Assembly (NCBI GenBank): GCA_003645825.1
Contig: QNCQ01000057.1
Coordinates: 1-9,464 of the forward strand
Length of the DNA: 9,464 nt
From: Fidelibacterota bacterium
GTDB taxonomy: Bacteria; Fidelibacterota; UBA2242; B5-G15
Direction of reading: 5' to 3'
Shown here in pieces: positions 1 through 7,097 of this stretch (position 1 is the stretch's first letter; every line of letters begins with the position of its first letter). Below the pieces are notes generated by a model that did no database searches, was not told where the DNA came from, and saw only the letters and a list, made by a program, of their open reading frames with translations. The position numbers and the translations under genes are program-made.

Positions 1-1004
1 ATTGTAGATTTGTCACATTCTACAGTCACCCAGCCGGTTACGAGGAAGATATTTGCCTGAACCTCCCCTTACTTTCCCCATCAAGAACTTATATGAACAT
101 TCGGGATAAAATCTCGAAATTACTGGAAAAACGTGACTACTGGTCAGAACTGAAAGGTTATCCTCCAATTTGGAATCCTCCCGAATGGAAGAAAAAAATC
201 TTCAGACTTCGGGAAAGAATATGGGAACCAAAAATAAACAGGGCAATTCAGCAGTATAATCTCACCGACTTTGACATATATCACTTCGAATGGGGGACAG
301 ACTTTTACCGAGACGCAAAATTTGCAAAAAGATTAAAAGCAGCAGGAAAGAAAATAATCTGTCACTACCATGGAAAAGATATGCGAAATAGAGGAGTGAT
401 TAAGGAACTGGACGAGATAAGCGACCTGAATCTGACCAACGAACTTGATCTTCTCTACAAGCACCCAAACATAAAATATCTGTTTCTTCCTTTCGACGTT
501 CTTTCATTTGAACCAAAGGAAACTGTCGGTGAACCGATAACAATCTGCCACGCTCCTACACACCGCAGGATAAAGGGTACAGAATACATTATCAAGGCCA
601 TCAATGAACTCAAGAAAAAATACAAATTCAATTTCATTCTAATAGAAAATATGCCCCACTACAGAGCTCTTAAGATAAAATCCAGAGCTGACCTGCTAAT
701 CGATCAGGTTACGGATCTCGCCTGGGGATATGGAATGAACTCTATTGAAGCTCTTGCCATGGGAGTTGCATGTGCCACCTATCTCAATCCAACATATGAG
801 AAATTCATACCTGATCACCCTTTCATAAATGTCAATACAGAGAATTTGACCGAGAGACTTGAGGAATACCTAAGAAATCCTGAGTTATTGAAAAAGAAAG
901 GCCTTGAAGGAAGAAAATGGGTGAAAAAATACCACGATTACAGAAACGTGATAAAAAAGTTATACGAATACTATGAAAAAGAGCTCAACATTGACATAGG
1001 ATAA
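1..1004 (+). CDS. GT-B-type glycosyltransferase, 5'-truncated by window edge
   Basis: Probable GT-B-fold glycosyltransferase that transfers a sugar from a nucleotide-sugar donor to a cell-surface glycan or lipid carrier in the cytoplasm. The reading frame is open from the first complete codon (position 3). The codons before the first in-frame ATG (93) read as convincing protein (SHPAGYEEDICLNLPLL), and no Shine-Dalgarno precedes ATG 93, so the true start lies outside the window. Counting from that ATG, residues 153-166 (HAPTHRRIKGTEYI) resemble the start of the C-terminal donor-binding domain. GMNSIEALAMG (214-224) matches the donor-binding Glu motif of GT4-like enzymes, with E219 as the likely key residue. 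The C-terminus (LRNPELLKKKGLEGRKWV and following helix) is typical of the family end, so the 3' side is complete. The next gene starts 4 bases after the stop. Donor and acceptor cannot be predicted. Confidence 0.8.
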   Translation, partial: CRFVTFYSHPAGYEEDICLNLPLLSPSRTYMNIRDKISKLLEKRDYWSELKGYPPIWNPPEWKKKIFRLRERIWEPKINRAIQQYNLTDFDIYHFEWGTDFYRDAKFAKRLKAAGKKIICHYHGKDMRNRGVIKELDEISDLNLTNELDLLYKHPNIKYLFLPFDVLSFEPKETVGEPITICHAPTHRRIKGTEYIIKAINELKKKYKFNFILIENMPHYRALKIKSRADLLIDQVTDLAWGYGMNSIEALAMGVACATYLNPTYEKFIPDHPFINVNTENLTERLEEYLRNPELLKKKGLEGRKWVKKYHDYRNVIKKLYEYYEKELNIDIG

Positions 1005-1008
1005 AGCT

Positions 1009-1365
1009 ATGAAACTTGTTCTATTACTTGATAAAAAAGACATGCCAGAGATCAAAAATAAGCTCTTACACATTCTCCACAGCTTAGACGGTTGTAGCGT
1101 ATCAATCCTAACAAATTGTAAAAACTTCGAAGAAGAAATTAAAGGTGATTTATCGAAAGCAAACATTTATCATTTAAGAAAGATACGAGGGAAATACTTC
1201 CTGCCAGGTGATATCCTGATAGTATCAAACACAAAAATTCTGAAACATCTTAAAAAAACAGAGTATGTATACGACAAGGTTATGCTTATCTCACACGATG
1301 ACATTTTGAAAGAGATAAATGAAGGAAAAAAGGGGAGAACAATCCCAGGCGAAGAAAAATTATGA
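1009..1365 (+). CDS. 118-residue protein of unknown function in a glycosyltransferase operon
   Basis: I do not recognise this protein. AGGA lies 7 bases before ATG 1009, and its stop overlaps the next start as ATGA at 1362-1365, so it is very probably translated. The pattern looks like alternating strands and helices: a hydrophobic strand at the N-terminus (KLVLLL), an amphipathic helix (about 13-27), strands at about 30-35 (VSILTN), 53-56 and 68-72 (ILIVS), then VMLISHDDILKE (about 91-102) and a short polar tail. This would suit a Rossmann-like half, similar to the N-terminal domain of a GT-B glycosyltransferase, but there is no donor-binding motif and no C-terminal domain. It could be a stand-alone accessory domain, a remnant of a glycosyltransferase, or an unrelated small protein. 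Its position between two glycosyltransferases suggests a glycan-related role, which is inference only. No signal peptide or membrane segment is evident. Confidence 0.7.
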   Translation: MKLVLLLDKKDMPEIKNKLLHILHSLDGCSVSILTNCKNFEEEIKGDLSKANIYHLRKIRGKYFLPGDILIVSNTKILKHLKKTEYVYDKVMLISHDDILKEINEGKKGRTIPGEEKL

Positions 1366-2324
1366 AGGATAAAGCGAACGGACGAGCATTTCCTTTTCTT
1401 TCTGTAATTGTACCCGCTTATAATTCACAGTTCTCCATGGAAGAATGCCTGCAAAGCCTTGTCAATCAGAACTACCCCAGGGACAGATACGAAATCATTG
1501 TCGTCAATGATGGATCAACAGACCGTACAGCAGATATTTTACAGAAATACAATCGAAGCAAACTGATCAGGGTAATACACCATGACAAAAACAGGGGACT
1601 TGCAGCAGCAAGAAATACAGGCATAAAAAACTCAAATGGCGACATCCTTGTTTTTATAGACTCGGATATGATTGCAGACAAAAATTTTTTGCTCTACTCA
1701 GAAAGCTCTTTATCTCGGGCCGGAACGTATGGTGTTGTGGGGAAAAGACTACCTCATCCCTCCCTTCCAATGGACAAATACCAAAAATATCGTTACTTCT
1801 CAAAGATAGGCGCAGAGAAACTCAAAGATCCAAAGAAACCTATTCCCTTGAAATACTTTATCCTTGGTATATCAGCCGTGAAAAAAGAAGTCATTAGGGA
1901 AGTCGGCTTCTTTGATGAAAGCATCCAAAAATGGGGCGGAGAAGACAACGAATTAGCGTGCAGAATCTTTAAAGTGCATCCACAGGGGCAATTTTATTGT
2001 CCCAAGATGACAGCCTTACATAAACACTACAGACCCTTCAAAGATGAGCTAAATAATATCTACAATTTCTCACGCTACAATCTTCCCATATTGGCAGAAA
2101 AACATTCTGAAATAACAGACATATACTACCTCAAATTCGCATTTTGTAATAGAAATAATCCTTTTCTGTATAAGCTACTGGGAAAACTCATATCCACTAC
2201 TTTCATCCGAGAAATAGGGCTTTTCCTGTATGATATCCTGCCCTTCCTGCTTTCAAACGCAGCTATTAAATTATTAATTGCCAACAGATTACTGAAGGGA
2301 TACTGCGATGAAGCTCAAAAATAA
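1362..2324 (+). CDS. Family 2 glycosyltransferase (GT-A fold)
   Basis: Inverting GT2 glycosyltransferase of 320 residues. The N-terminal GT-A domain starts with LSVIVPAYN (13-21), followed by VVNDGSTD (47-54) for nucleotide binding and NRGLAAARNTGI (77-88). The DxD-type metal/donor motif is D100-S101-D102. WGGEDNELACR (191-201) holds the acidic pair E194-D195 expected near the catalytic base and is typical of galactosyltransferase-like C-terminal parts of GT2 enzymes. GFFDES (182-187) is the usual sequence before it. The C-terminal region (about 255-315) has hydrophobic stretches around 268-308 that could lie on the membrane rather than clearly span it. The start overlaps the upstream stop (ATGA) and has only a weak ribosome-binding site, which suggests translational coupling. 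The 3' end overlaps the DUF72 gene by 17 bases. The enzyme probably builds a surface polysaccharide; its sugar and acceptor are unknown. Confidence 0.92.
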   Translation: MKDKANGRAFPFLSVIVPAYNSQFSMEECLQSLVNQNYPRDRYEIIVVNDGSTDRTADILQKYNRSKLIRVIHHDKNRGLAAARNTGIKNSNGDILVFIDSDMIADKNFLLYSESSLSRAGTYGVVGKRLPHPSLPMDKYQKYRYFSKIGAEKLKDPKKPIPLKYFILGISAVKKEVIREVGFFDESIQKWGGEDNELACRIFKVHPQGQFYCPKMTALHKHYRPFKDELNNIYNFSRYNLPILAEKHSEITDIYYLKFAFCNRNNPFLYKLLGKLISTTFIREIGLFLYDILPFLLSNAAIKLLIANRLLKGYCDEAQK

Positions 2325-3111
2325 GGTAATTATCGGCACTTCAGGATACAACTATTACGACTGGAAAGGTAACTTTTATCCCAAGGATATAAAGAGTTCG
2401 GATATGCTAAAATATTACACTGGTAAATTTAATGGAGTTGAAATCAACTCCTCTTTTTACAAACTTCACACTAACCGTTTTTACAGCAACCTTAACAGCA
2501 AAAGTCCTGACAATTTTACCTTTATAATCAAGCTATTTCGTGAATTAACCCACAGGAGAAAAGATATAGATGAAACACTGCCAAAAGTTCTGAATTCGAT
2601 AAAGCCAATTTTAGAAGCGGGCAAATTTGGAGGATTTCTCGCTCAATTTCCTCCATCTTTCACCTTCTCTGAGGATAACCTTGAATATATCATTAAAATC
2701 AAATCAAAAACTCCCCAAGCCCCAATTTTTGTTGAATTCAGACATCCATCGTGGTGCAAGGAAGAAACGTACAGCGCTTTAAAAAAGCACGAAATAGGTT
2801 ACGTCTGTGTAGACGGTCCTGATTTGCCACACCTGATGCCAAAGCAGAACATTGTTACCTCACGCGAGGGCTACATACGATTCCATGGGAGAAACAAGGA
2901 GGCATGGCAAAAGCCTCCAGTAGGGAAAAAATATGATTACCTCTACTCAAAGAAAGAACTAAAAGAATATGTACCAATTGTTCATAACATGCTCTCAGAA
3001 ACAAAAAGAGTATTTATTTTCTTCAACAATGGATATCATGGACACGCGCCGGTAAATGCGCTACAGCTCATGGAACTATTGAAGGAAACCTATGAGGATA
3101 GCGGTAATTGA
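2308..3111 (+). CDS. DUF72 (YecE-like) family protein
   Basis: Member of the DUF72/YecE family, soluble proteins with a TIM-barrel-like fold and no well-established biochemical function. Recognised family signatures in order: IGTSGYNYYDWKG (9-21), GVEINSSFY (43-51), FGGFLAQFPPSF (107-118), VEFRHPSW (142-149), YIRFHGRN (189-196) and FFNNGYHGHAPVNA (238-251). The 267-residue length is normal and nothing appears missing. ATG 2308 is preceded by AAGGG about 8 bases upstream, inside the GT2 gene, so the 17-base overlap looks real. The C-terminus overlaps the next gene by 20 bases, implying co-transcription with the Ppx/GppA phosphatase. Conserved acidic, His and Asn residues suggest an enzyme active site, but no reaction should be assigned. 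Confidence 0.93.
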   Translation: MKLKNKVIIGTSGYNYYDWKGNFYPKDIKSSDMLKYYTGKFNGVEINSSFYKLHTNRFYSNLNSKSPDNFTFIIKLFRELTHRRKDIDETLPKVLNSIKPILEAGKFGGFLAQFPPSFTFSEDNLEYIIKIKSKTPQAPIFVEFRHPSWCKEETYSALKKHEIGYVCVDGPDLPHLMPKQNIVTSREGYIRFHGRNKEAWQKPPVGKKYDYLYSKKELKEYVPIVHNMLSETKRVFIFFNNGYHGHAPVNALQLMELLKETYEDSGN

Positions 3112-3994
3112 CCTCGGAAGTAATTCCATTATACTCTGTATAGCAGAAAAAACTAACAAACATATAAAAGCCCTTTACGAAGAATCCAATATCACGAGAA
3201 TAGGTAGAAATATTGAATCAACCCAACAGCTTCACCCGGACTCAATCGAGAAAAGTCTGGCTGTTCTAAAAAAGTACAGGGATATCTGCGACAGATATGA
3301 CGTTACCCGAATACAGTGCTTTGCAACTGACGCCATAAGAGATGCAAAGGGAGCTGAAAATTTCATACAAACAGTTAGAAAGTCAACAGGTATTGAGGTA
3401 AACATACTCAGTGGAGAAAAAGAGGCTAAACTAACTTTCAGAGCGGTGCTACACGAGTTTGAAGAACACAAAGGGAAGTTTCTAGCCATTGACATTGGAG
3501 GTGGAAGCGTAGAAATCATAAAGGGGAATCAAAATCTCATTGAAATCAGCAAGAGTCTGAAAATCGGAGCGGTCAGAATAAAGGAAAAATTTGATATTAA
3601 AGATAGAACAAACAACCTGAGCACAGAGAAAATAACCAAACACATCCATAGTATGCTACCACCCATCAAAATTGGAAATGATACAATTACCGTCTCGACG
3701 GGTGGAACTATTACTTCCCTGCAAGCAATAAACCTTGGGTTAAAAAAATTCGAACATGAAAAAGTTCATAAAACCACTATCAGTTATCATGAGATTTCGT
3801 CCCTGTTTGATTACCTGAATAAGATATCTCTCAAAGAAAGAAAAAAAATCCCCTGTCTGAAACCTGAGCGGGCAGACATAATTCATATAGGAGCCCTTAT
3901 CCTTAAATCAATAATGGATTTTTACAAAATAAACTCTTTATACGTATCCAACAGAGGTGTACGCTGGGGTCTTATTTACGAGATGCTCCTTTAG
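3092..3994 (+). CDS. Ppx/GppA family phosphatase (probable exopolyphosphatase)
   Basis: ASKHA-fold phosphatase of the exopolyphosphatase/guanosine pentaphosphatase family. Known members release phosphate from the ends of polyphosphate or convert pppGpp to ppGpp; which applies here cannot be told from sequence. The 300-residue length matches the short form with only the two ASKHA subdomains and no C-terminal HD-like domain. Landmarks: IDLGSNS (6-12, first phosphate-binding loop), FATDAIRDA (77-85), ILSGEKEAKL (105-114, containing the family catalytic Glu of the SGxxEA motif), AIDIGGGSVEI (132-142, second phosphate loop), STGGTITSL (202-210), LKPERADIIHIGALIL (256-271) and the C-terminal SNRGVRWGLIYE (286-297). 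All key motifs look intact. ATG 3092 has AAGGA 5 bases upstream, within the DUF72 gene. The TAG stop interlocks with the stop of the convergent rhomboid gene. Confidence 0.93.
   Translation: MRIAVIDLGSNSIILCIAEKTNKHIKALYEESNITRIGRNIESTQQLHPDSIEKSLAVLKKYRDICDRYDVTRIQCFATDAIRDAKGAENFIQTVRKSTGIEVNILSGEKEAKLTFRAVLHEFEEHKGKFLAIDIGGGSVEIIKGNQNLIEISKSLKIGAVRIKEKFDIKDRTNNLSTEKITKHIHSMLPPIKIGNDTITVSTGGTITSLQAINLGLKKFEHEKVHKTTISYHEISSLFDYLNKISLKERKKIPCLKPERADIIHIGALILKSIMDFYKINSLYVSNRGVRWGLIYEMLL
3991..3994. other. Interlocking stop codons of two convergent operons
   Basis: The plus-strand phosphatase ends with TAG at 3992-3994, and the minus-strand rhomboid gene ends with TAA read from 3993-3991. The two coding regions therefore overlap by 4 bases with no spacer. 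I see no convincing GC-rich hairpin followed by a T-run for either direction; the plus strand has a T-rich stretch just past the stop (about 3996-4012) without a clear stem before it. Transcription termination must therefore occur inside the opposing gene or rely on Rho. Confidence 0.85.
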
Positions 3995-4866
3995 CTCTTT
4001 TTACTCTTCTTTGCGAAATACTCACTTGCTAAGTAGAGCAACTTTTTCTCTTCTTCGGTTAGACTATCGTACCCCTGAGAACTTATTTTATCAAGAATTC
4101 TATCCACTTCTTCCTTTAGAGTCTCATCGGTATCGTATTTTTTGGAATCAAATCCACTCTTTCCTTGCGTAGGCTTCCTTACCTTCTTGAAAATCTTCTT
4201 AAACTCAAAAGAAGGCATCCACCTTGCAAGTTTAAAACGTATCCATTCTCTTTTTAGATACACAAAACCTATCAACAGTCCTCCGAGATGAGTAAGATGA
4301 CTTATATTGCTATACCCAGGACTCAATGAAGATATAAAAGTCATTACTCCCATAAGAACCACAAAATACTTCGCTTTTATCGGAATAAGAAAATAAAAGT
4401 AGATATACCTATTAGGAAACATCATCCCGAAAGCTACAAGTATGCCGTATATCGCACCACTTGCACCAACTACAGGTATCGGAGAACCAAGACTACATAA
4501 CAAGGTTATCACACCTGCACCCACACCGGTTACGAAATAATATTTAAAAAATTCTTTCCTCCCCCAGTAATTTTCAATCTCAGTGCCAAACATCCACAAT
4601 ACAAACATATTCCAGAACAAATGCCAGAAGCCACCATGAATAAAAAGATAGGTAACCAGTTGCCACACATACCCTTTTCCTATCACACTACGAGGTACCA
4701 GTCCAAAATTAAAACTAAAAAACCGCTGTAGCCCAAAAAGCACCATTACAAAATAAACCACTACATTTATTATAATAATCGTCCTGATAGCTCCACCAAA
4801 CAACCTCGGCCTGATGTAGTCGTAATCATAACCTCTCCAGTAGCCTCCATATCCATAATAACTCAT
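3991..4866 (-). CDS. Rhomboid family intramembrane serine protease with C-terminal helical extension
   Basis: Membrane-embedded serine protease that cleaves transmembrane segments of other proteins. Hydrophobic segments at about 27-46, 66-76, 80-94, 108-126, 133-150, 155-176 and 186-204 fit the six- or seven-helix rhomboid core. HLFWN (H82, N86) is the conserved HxxxN of helix 2. GASGAIYG (134-141) carries nucleophile S136, and HLTHLGGLLIGF (190-201) carries the probable catalytic H193, so the Ser-His dyad is complete. The first 22 residues are rich in Tyr and Gly. After a basic linker (about 205-235), a soluble tail (about 248-291, EEVDRILDKIS then LTEEEKKLL) resembles the short C-terminal domain I recall as DUF6576 behind some bacterial rhomboids. 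GAGG lies 6 bases before ATG 4866, 10 bases after recO. It is last in the minus-strand operon; its substrate is unknown. Confidence 0.93.
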   Translation of the reverse strand: MSYYGYGGYWRGYDYDYIRPRLFGGAIRTIIIINVVVYFVMVLFGLQRFFSFNFGLVPRSVIGKGYVWQLVTYLFIHGGFWHLFWNMFVLWMFGTEIENYWGRKEFFKYYFVTGVGAGVITLLCSLGSPIPVVGASGAIYGILVAFGMMFPNRYIYFYFLIPIKAKYFVVLMGVMTFISSLSPGYSNISHLTHLGGLLIGFVYLKREWIRFKLARWMPSFEFKKIFKKVRKPTQGKSGFDSKKYDTDETLKEEVDRILDKISSQGYDSLTEEEKKLLYLASEYFAKKSKKS

Positions 4867-4876
4867 TGTCTCTCCC

Positions 4877-5635
4877 TCAAGCTCTTTTTATCATACTAAA
4901 AACTTTAAAACTTTTCAACTCCATTTTTACGCCGAAGTGAAACGCTATCCACCGCATCAAGAATTCAATAAGTCTGATAACATCCTTCTCATTGCAGAAT
5001 TTAGGAATACCTTCTACCTCCCCCCTTGCAAGATAATCCAGAGCCCTTAAAACATTCGAATCCAAAAAAATAAAACTTTTTTCAACAAGATAGCTACATT
5101 CATCACAATAGAACTTCCCGTCCTTGAGATCATAATAAGCTCTTCTGACCTGCTTCCCACAGTTCCCACAATTAGTTATGCTAATTCTATACCCGTGAAT
5201 ACTGGAGAAGTCGAGAAGGAATTGAGCAAAATAGAGCTCCATCATTTCGGGTCTTTCTTCCATTAGCTTAAACGTCGTAGTCACCAATTTGAATATTTCT
5301 CTACTCTCGGCTCCAGGTACGGTAAATTTCTCAAGGTATTCTAGAATCGAATAAGGCAAAAGGAGCTTGTCCACATCTGGGAAATCCGCAAAATATGCTC
5401 TCAGTAACTCAACATTGGCAAGTGTCTGCACCTCTCTGGTAGCCTTATAGTAATAAATCACTTCCACATGATTAAAAGGCTCCAGGTATCCTCGAAAAGG
5501 GCTTTTCAATCTCCTCGCACCTTTGGCAATCACAGAAACAACTCCAGATTTTTCCGCAAAAATCCTGACGATACTGCTGGTTTCATGATACGATATAGCT
5601 CTAAGAACTATAGCTTCTGTTTTTACAAGTGACAT
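4877..5635 (-). CDS. recO: DNA repair/recombination mediator RecO
   Basis: RecO works with RecF/RecR to load RecA onto SSB-coated single-stranded DNA during gap repair, and it can anneal complementary strands. The N-terminal OB-fold begins with the family signature TEAIVLRAISYHETSSIV (6-23), followed by GVVSVIAKGARRLKSPF (31-47) and the LEPFNHVEVIYY region (51-62). The middle and C-terminal part is helical and includes a four-cysteine zinc motif, C156-x2-C159 and C177-x2-C180, which is intact. The length of 252 residues is normal. AAGGA lies about 4 bases before ATG 5635. The gene sits 27 bases after proS and 10 bases before the rhomboid gene, so it is almost certainly co-transcribed with both. 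No damage-response operator is visible, and the gene is probably constitutive. Confidence 0.95.
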   Translation of the reverse strand: MSLVKTEAIVLRAISYHETSSIVRIFAEKSGVVSVIAKGARRLKSPFRGYLEPFNHVEVIYYYKATREVQTLANVELLRAYFADFPDVDKLLLPYSILEYLEKFTVPGAESREIFKLVTTTFKLMEERPEMMELYFAQFLLDFSSIHGYRISITNCGNCGKQVRRAYYDLKDGKFYCDECSYLVEKSFIFLDSNVLRALDYLARGEVEGIPKFCNEKDVIRLIEFLMRWIAFHFGVKMELKSFKVFSMIKRA

Positions 5636-5662
5636 GCTATCCTTAAAAGGAGCAAAAGAGGC

Positions 5663-7096
5663 TCAATAAGACTTCGCAAAGACAACCAGAGTGGAGGTTT
5701 TCTTGCCGGTTAGAATACACTTACCCTCACCTTCCTGCTCGAACGGTATACACCGTATAGTAGCCTTTGTCTCTTCCTGAATTTTCCTCTCATCTTCAAG
5801 TGTTCCCGCCCAATAACCAATAGCGAACCCTCCCCTTTCCATTGCTTCATTGAGCTCATCATAGCTGGAAACCCGGTATGTATTTTCCTCTCTAAACTTG
5901 AGAGCTTTCTTAAACAGATTCTGCTGGATTACTGTAAGCTTTTCCTTCACTAAGCCCACAACATTTTCAACAGAGCCTGTTTCTTTTCCCGGTACATCTC
6001 TCCTTGCAAACATTACACTATTGCTGGCGACTTCCCTCGGTCCTATTTCCAACCTTAAAGGGACTCCTCTCATCTCCCATTCATTAAACTTCCAGCCGGG
6101 AGTTTCCTGCTCCCTGTCGTCATAGTAAAATCTTATTCCTGCCGCGTTTAGTTTTTCGGATATGTTCCGGACATATTCATTAATCTTTATCTTCTCGTCC
6201 TCACTCTTCCAGATCGGCACTATCACAACCTGATACGGGGCTACTTCAGGTGGTAATACCAGACCTTTATCATCTCCATGAACCATTATAACAGCCCCTA
6301 TCAGACGGGTGCTCACCCCCCAGCTTGTAGCATAAACATATTCAAGCTCATTTTCTCTATTCAAAAATTTAACATCAAACGCCTTTGCAAAGTTTTGACC
6401 GAGGTTATGAGAAGTACCAGCTTGCAAAGCTTTCCTGTCTCCCATCATTGCTTCAACAGTGTAGGTATGTACTGCACCAGCAAACTTTTCAGCCTCAGTT
6501 TTCTTGCCCACAATTACAGGAATAGCCAGATAGTCCTCTAACAGTTTTCTATAAATCTCAATCATTCTCCTGGCTTCCTCTTCAGCCTCTTCGTAAGTAG
6601 CATGAGCAGTGTGACCCTCCTGCCATAGAAACTCCGTGGTTCTCAAGAACAGCCGTGTCCTCATTTCCCATCGAACCACATTTGCCCACTGATTTATGAG
6701 AATGGGCAAGTCTCTATAAGACTTTATCCACTTCTTGTACATCGCCCAGATTATGGTCTCCGAAGTGGGTCTCACATAGAGTGGCTCTTCAAGCTCCTTA
6801 CCCCCACCATGCGTAACTACAGCGCATTCGGGAGCAAAACCTTCCACATGCTCAGCTTCCTTTTTCATGAAACTTTCGGGAATAAACATTGGAAAATAAG
6901 CATTAACATGACCAGTTTCCTTAAACATCTTGTCAGCAATTTTTTGAATATTCTCCCACACAGCATATCCGTAAGGCCTTATTACCATCGTACCTTTTAC
7001 AGGACCATAATCAGCAAGCTCACATCGGAGTATTACATCCGTGTACCACTTCGAAAAGTCCTTGCTTTTTTGTGTTACTCCTCTGTCCTCGCCCAT
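5663..7096 (-). CDS. proS: Prolyl-tRNA synthetase, archaeal/eukaryotic-like type
   Basis: Class II synthetase that charges tRNA-Pro with proline in the cytoplasm. Residues 1-280 form the catalytic domain: motif 1 region around RPYGYAVWENI (40-50), the TSETIIW loop (111-117), motif 2 RTTEFLWQEGHTAHA (152-166) and motif 3 with MVHGDDKGLVLPPEVAP (271-287). The anticodon-binding domain follows (about 288-385, PGWKFNEWEMRGVPLRLEIGPRE). The C-terminal extra domain ends in Ser-Tyr at 477. There is no editing-domain insertion between motifs 2 and 3, which, with the C-terminal domain, marks the archaeal/eukaryotic-like form rather than the long E. coli form. In the C-terminal domain most of the Cys positions expected to bind zinc are replaced (A430, D435, T463), leaving C460. 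AGAGGA about 9 bases upstream supports ATG 7096, one base past the PhoU-like stop. Confidence 0.96.
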   Translation of the reverse strand: MGEDRGVTQKSKDFSKWYTDVILRCELADYGPVKGTMVIRPYGYAVWENIQKIADKMFKETGHVNAYFPMFIPESFMKKEAEHVEGFAPECAVVTHGGGKELEEPLYVRPTSETIIWAMYKKWIKSYRDLPILINQWANVVRWEMRTRLFLRTTEFLWQEGHTAHATYEEAEEEARRMIEIYRKLLEDYLAIPVIVGKKTEAEKFAGAVHTYTVEAMMGDRKALQAGTSHNLGQNFAKAFDVKFLNRENELEYVYATSWGVSTRLIGAVIMVHGDDKGLVLPPEVAPYQVVIVPIWKSEDEKIKINEYVRNISEKLNAAGIRFYYDDREQETPGWKFNEWEMRGVPLRLEIGPREVASNSVMFARRDVPGKETGSVENVVGLVKEKLTVIQQNLFKKALKFREENTYRVSSYDELNEAMERGGFAIGYWAGTLEDERKIQEETKATIRCIPFEQEGEGKCILTGKKTSTLVVFAKSY

Positions 7097-7097
7097 A

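Noticed and set aside
1009..1365. Frameshifted continuation of the upstream glycosyltransferase
   Set aside because: The upstream enzyme already has a complete family-typical C-terminus, and this gene has its own ribosome-binding site and start.
3975..4012. Possible intrinsic terminator after the phosphatase gene
   Set aside because: There is a T-rich run after the stop, but the preceding GAG/CTC pairing is too short and interrupted to call a terminator stem.
3957..4172. Plus-strand open frame following the phosphatase gene
   Set aside because: It overlaps the end of the phosphatase and is antisense to the rhomboid C-terminus; the composition looks like a shadow frame.
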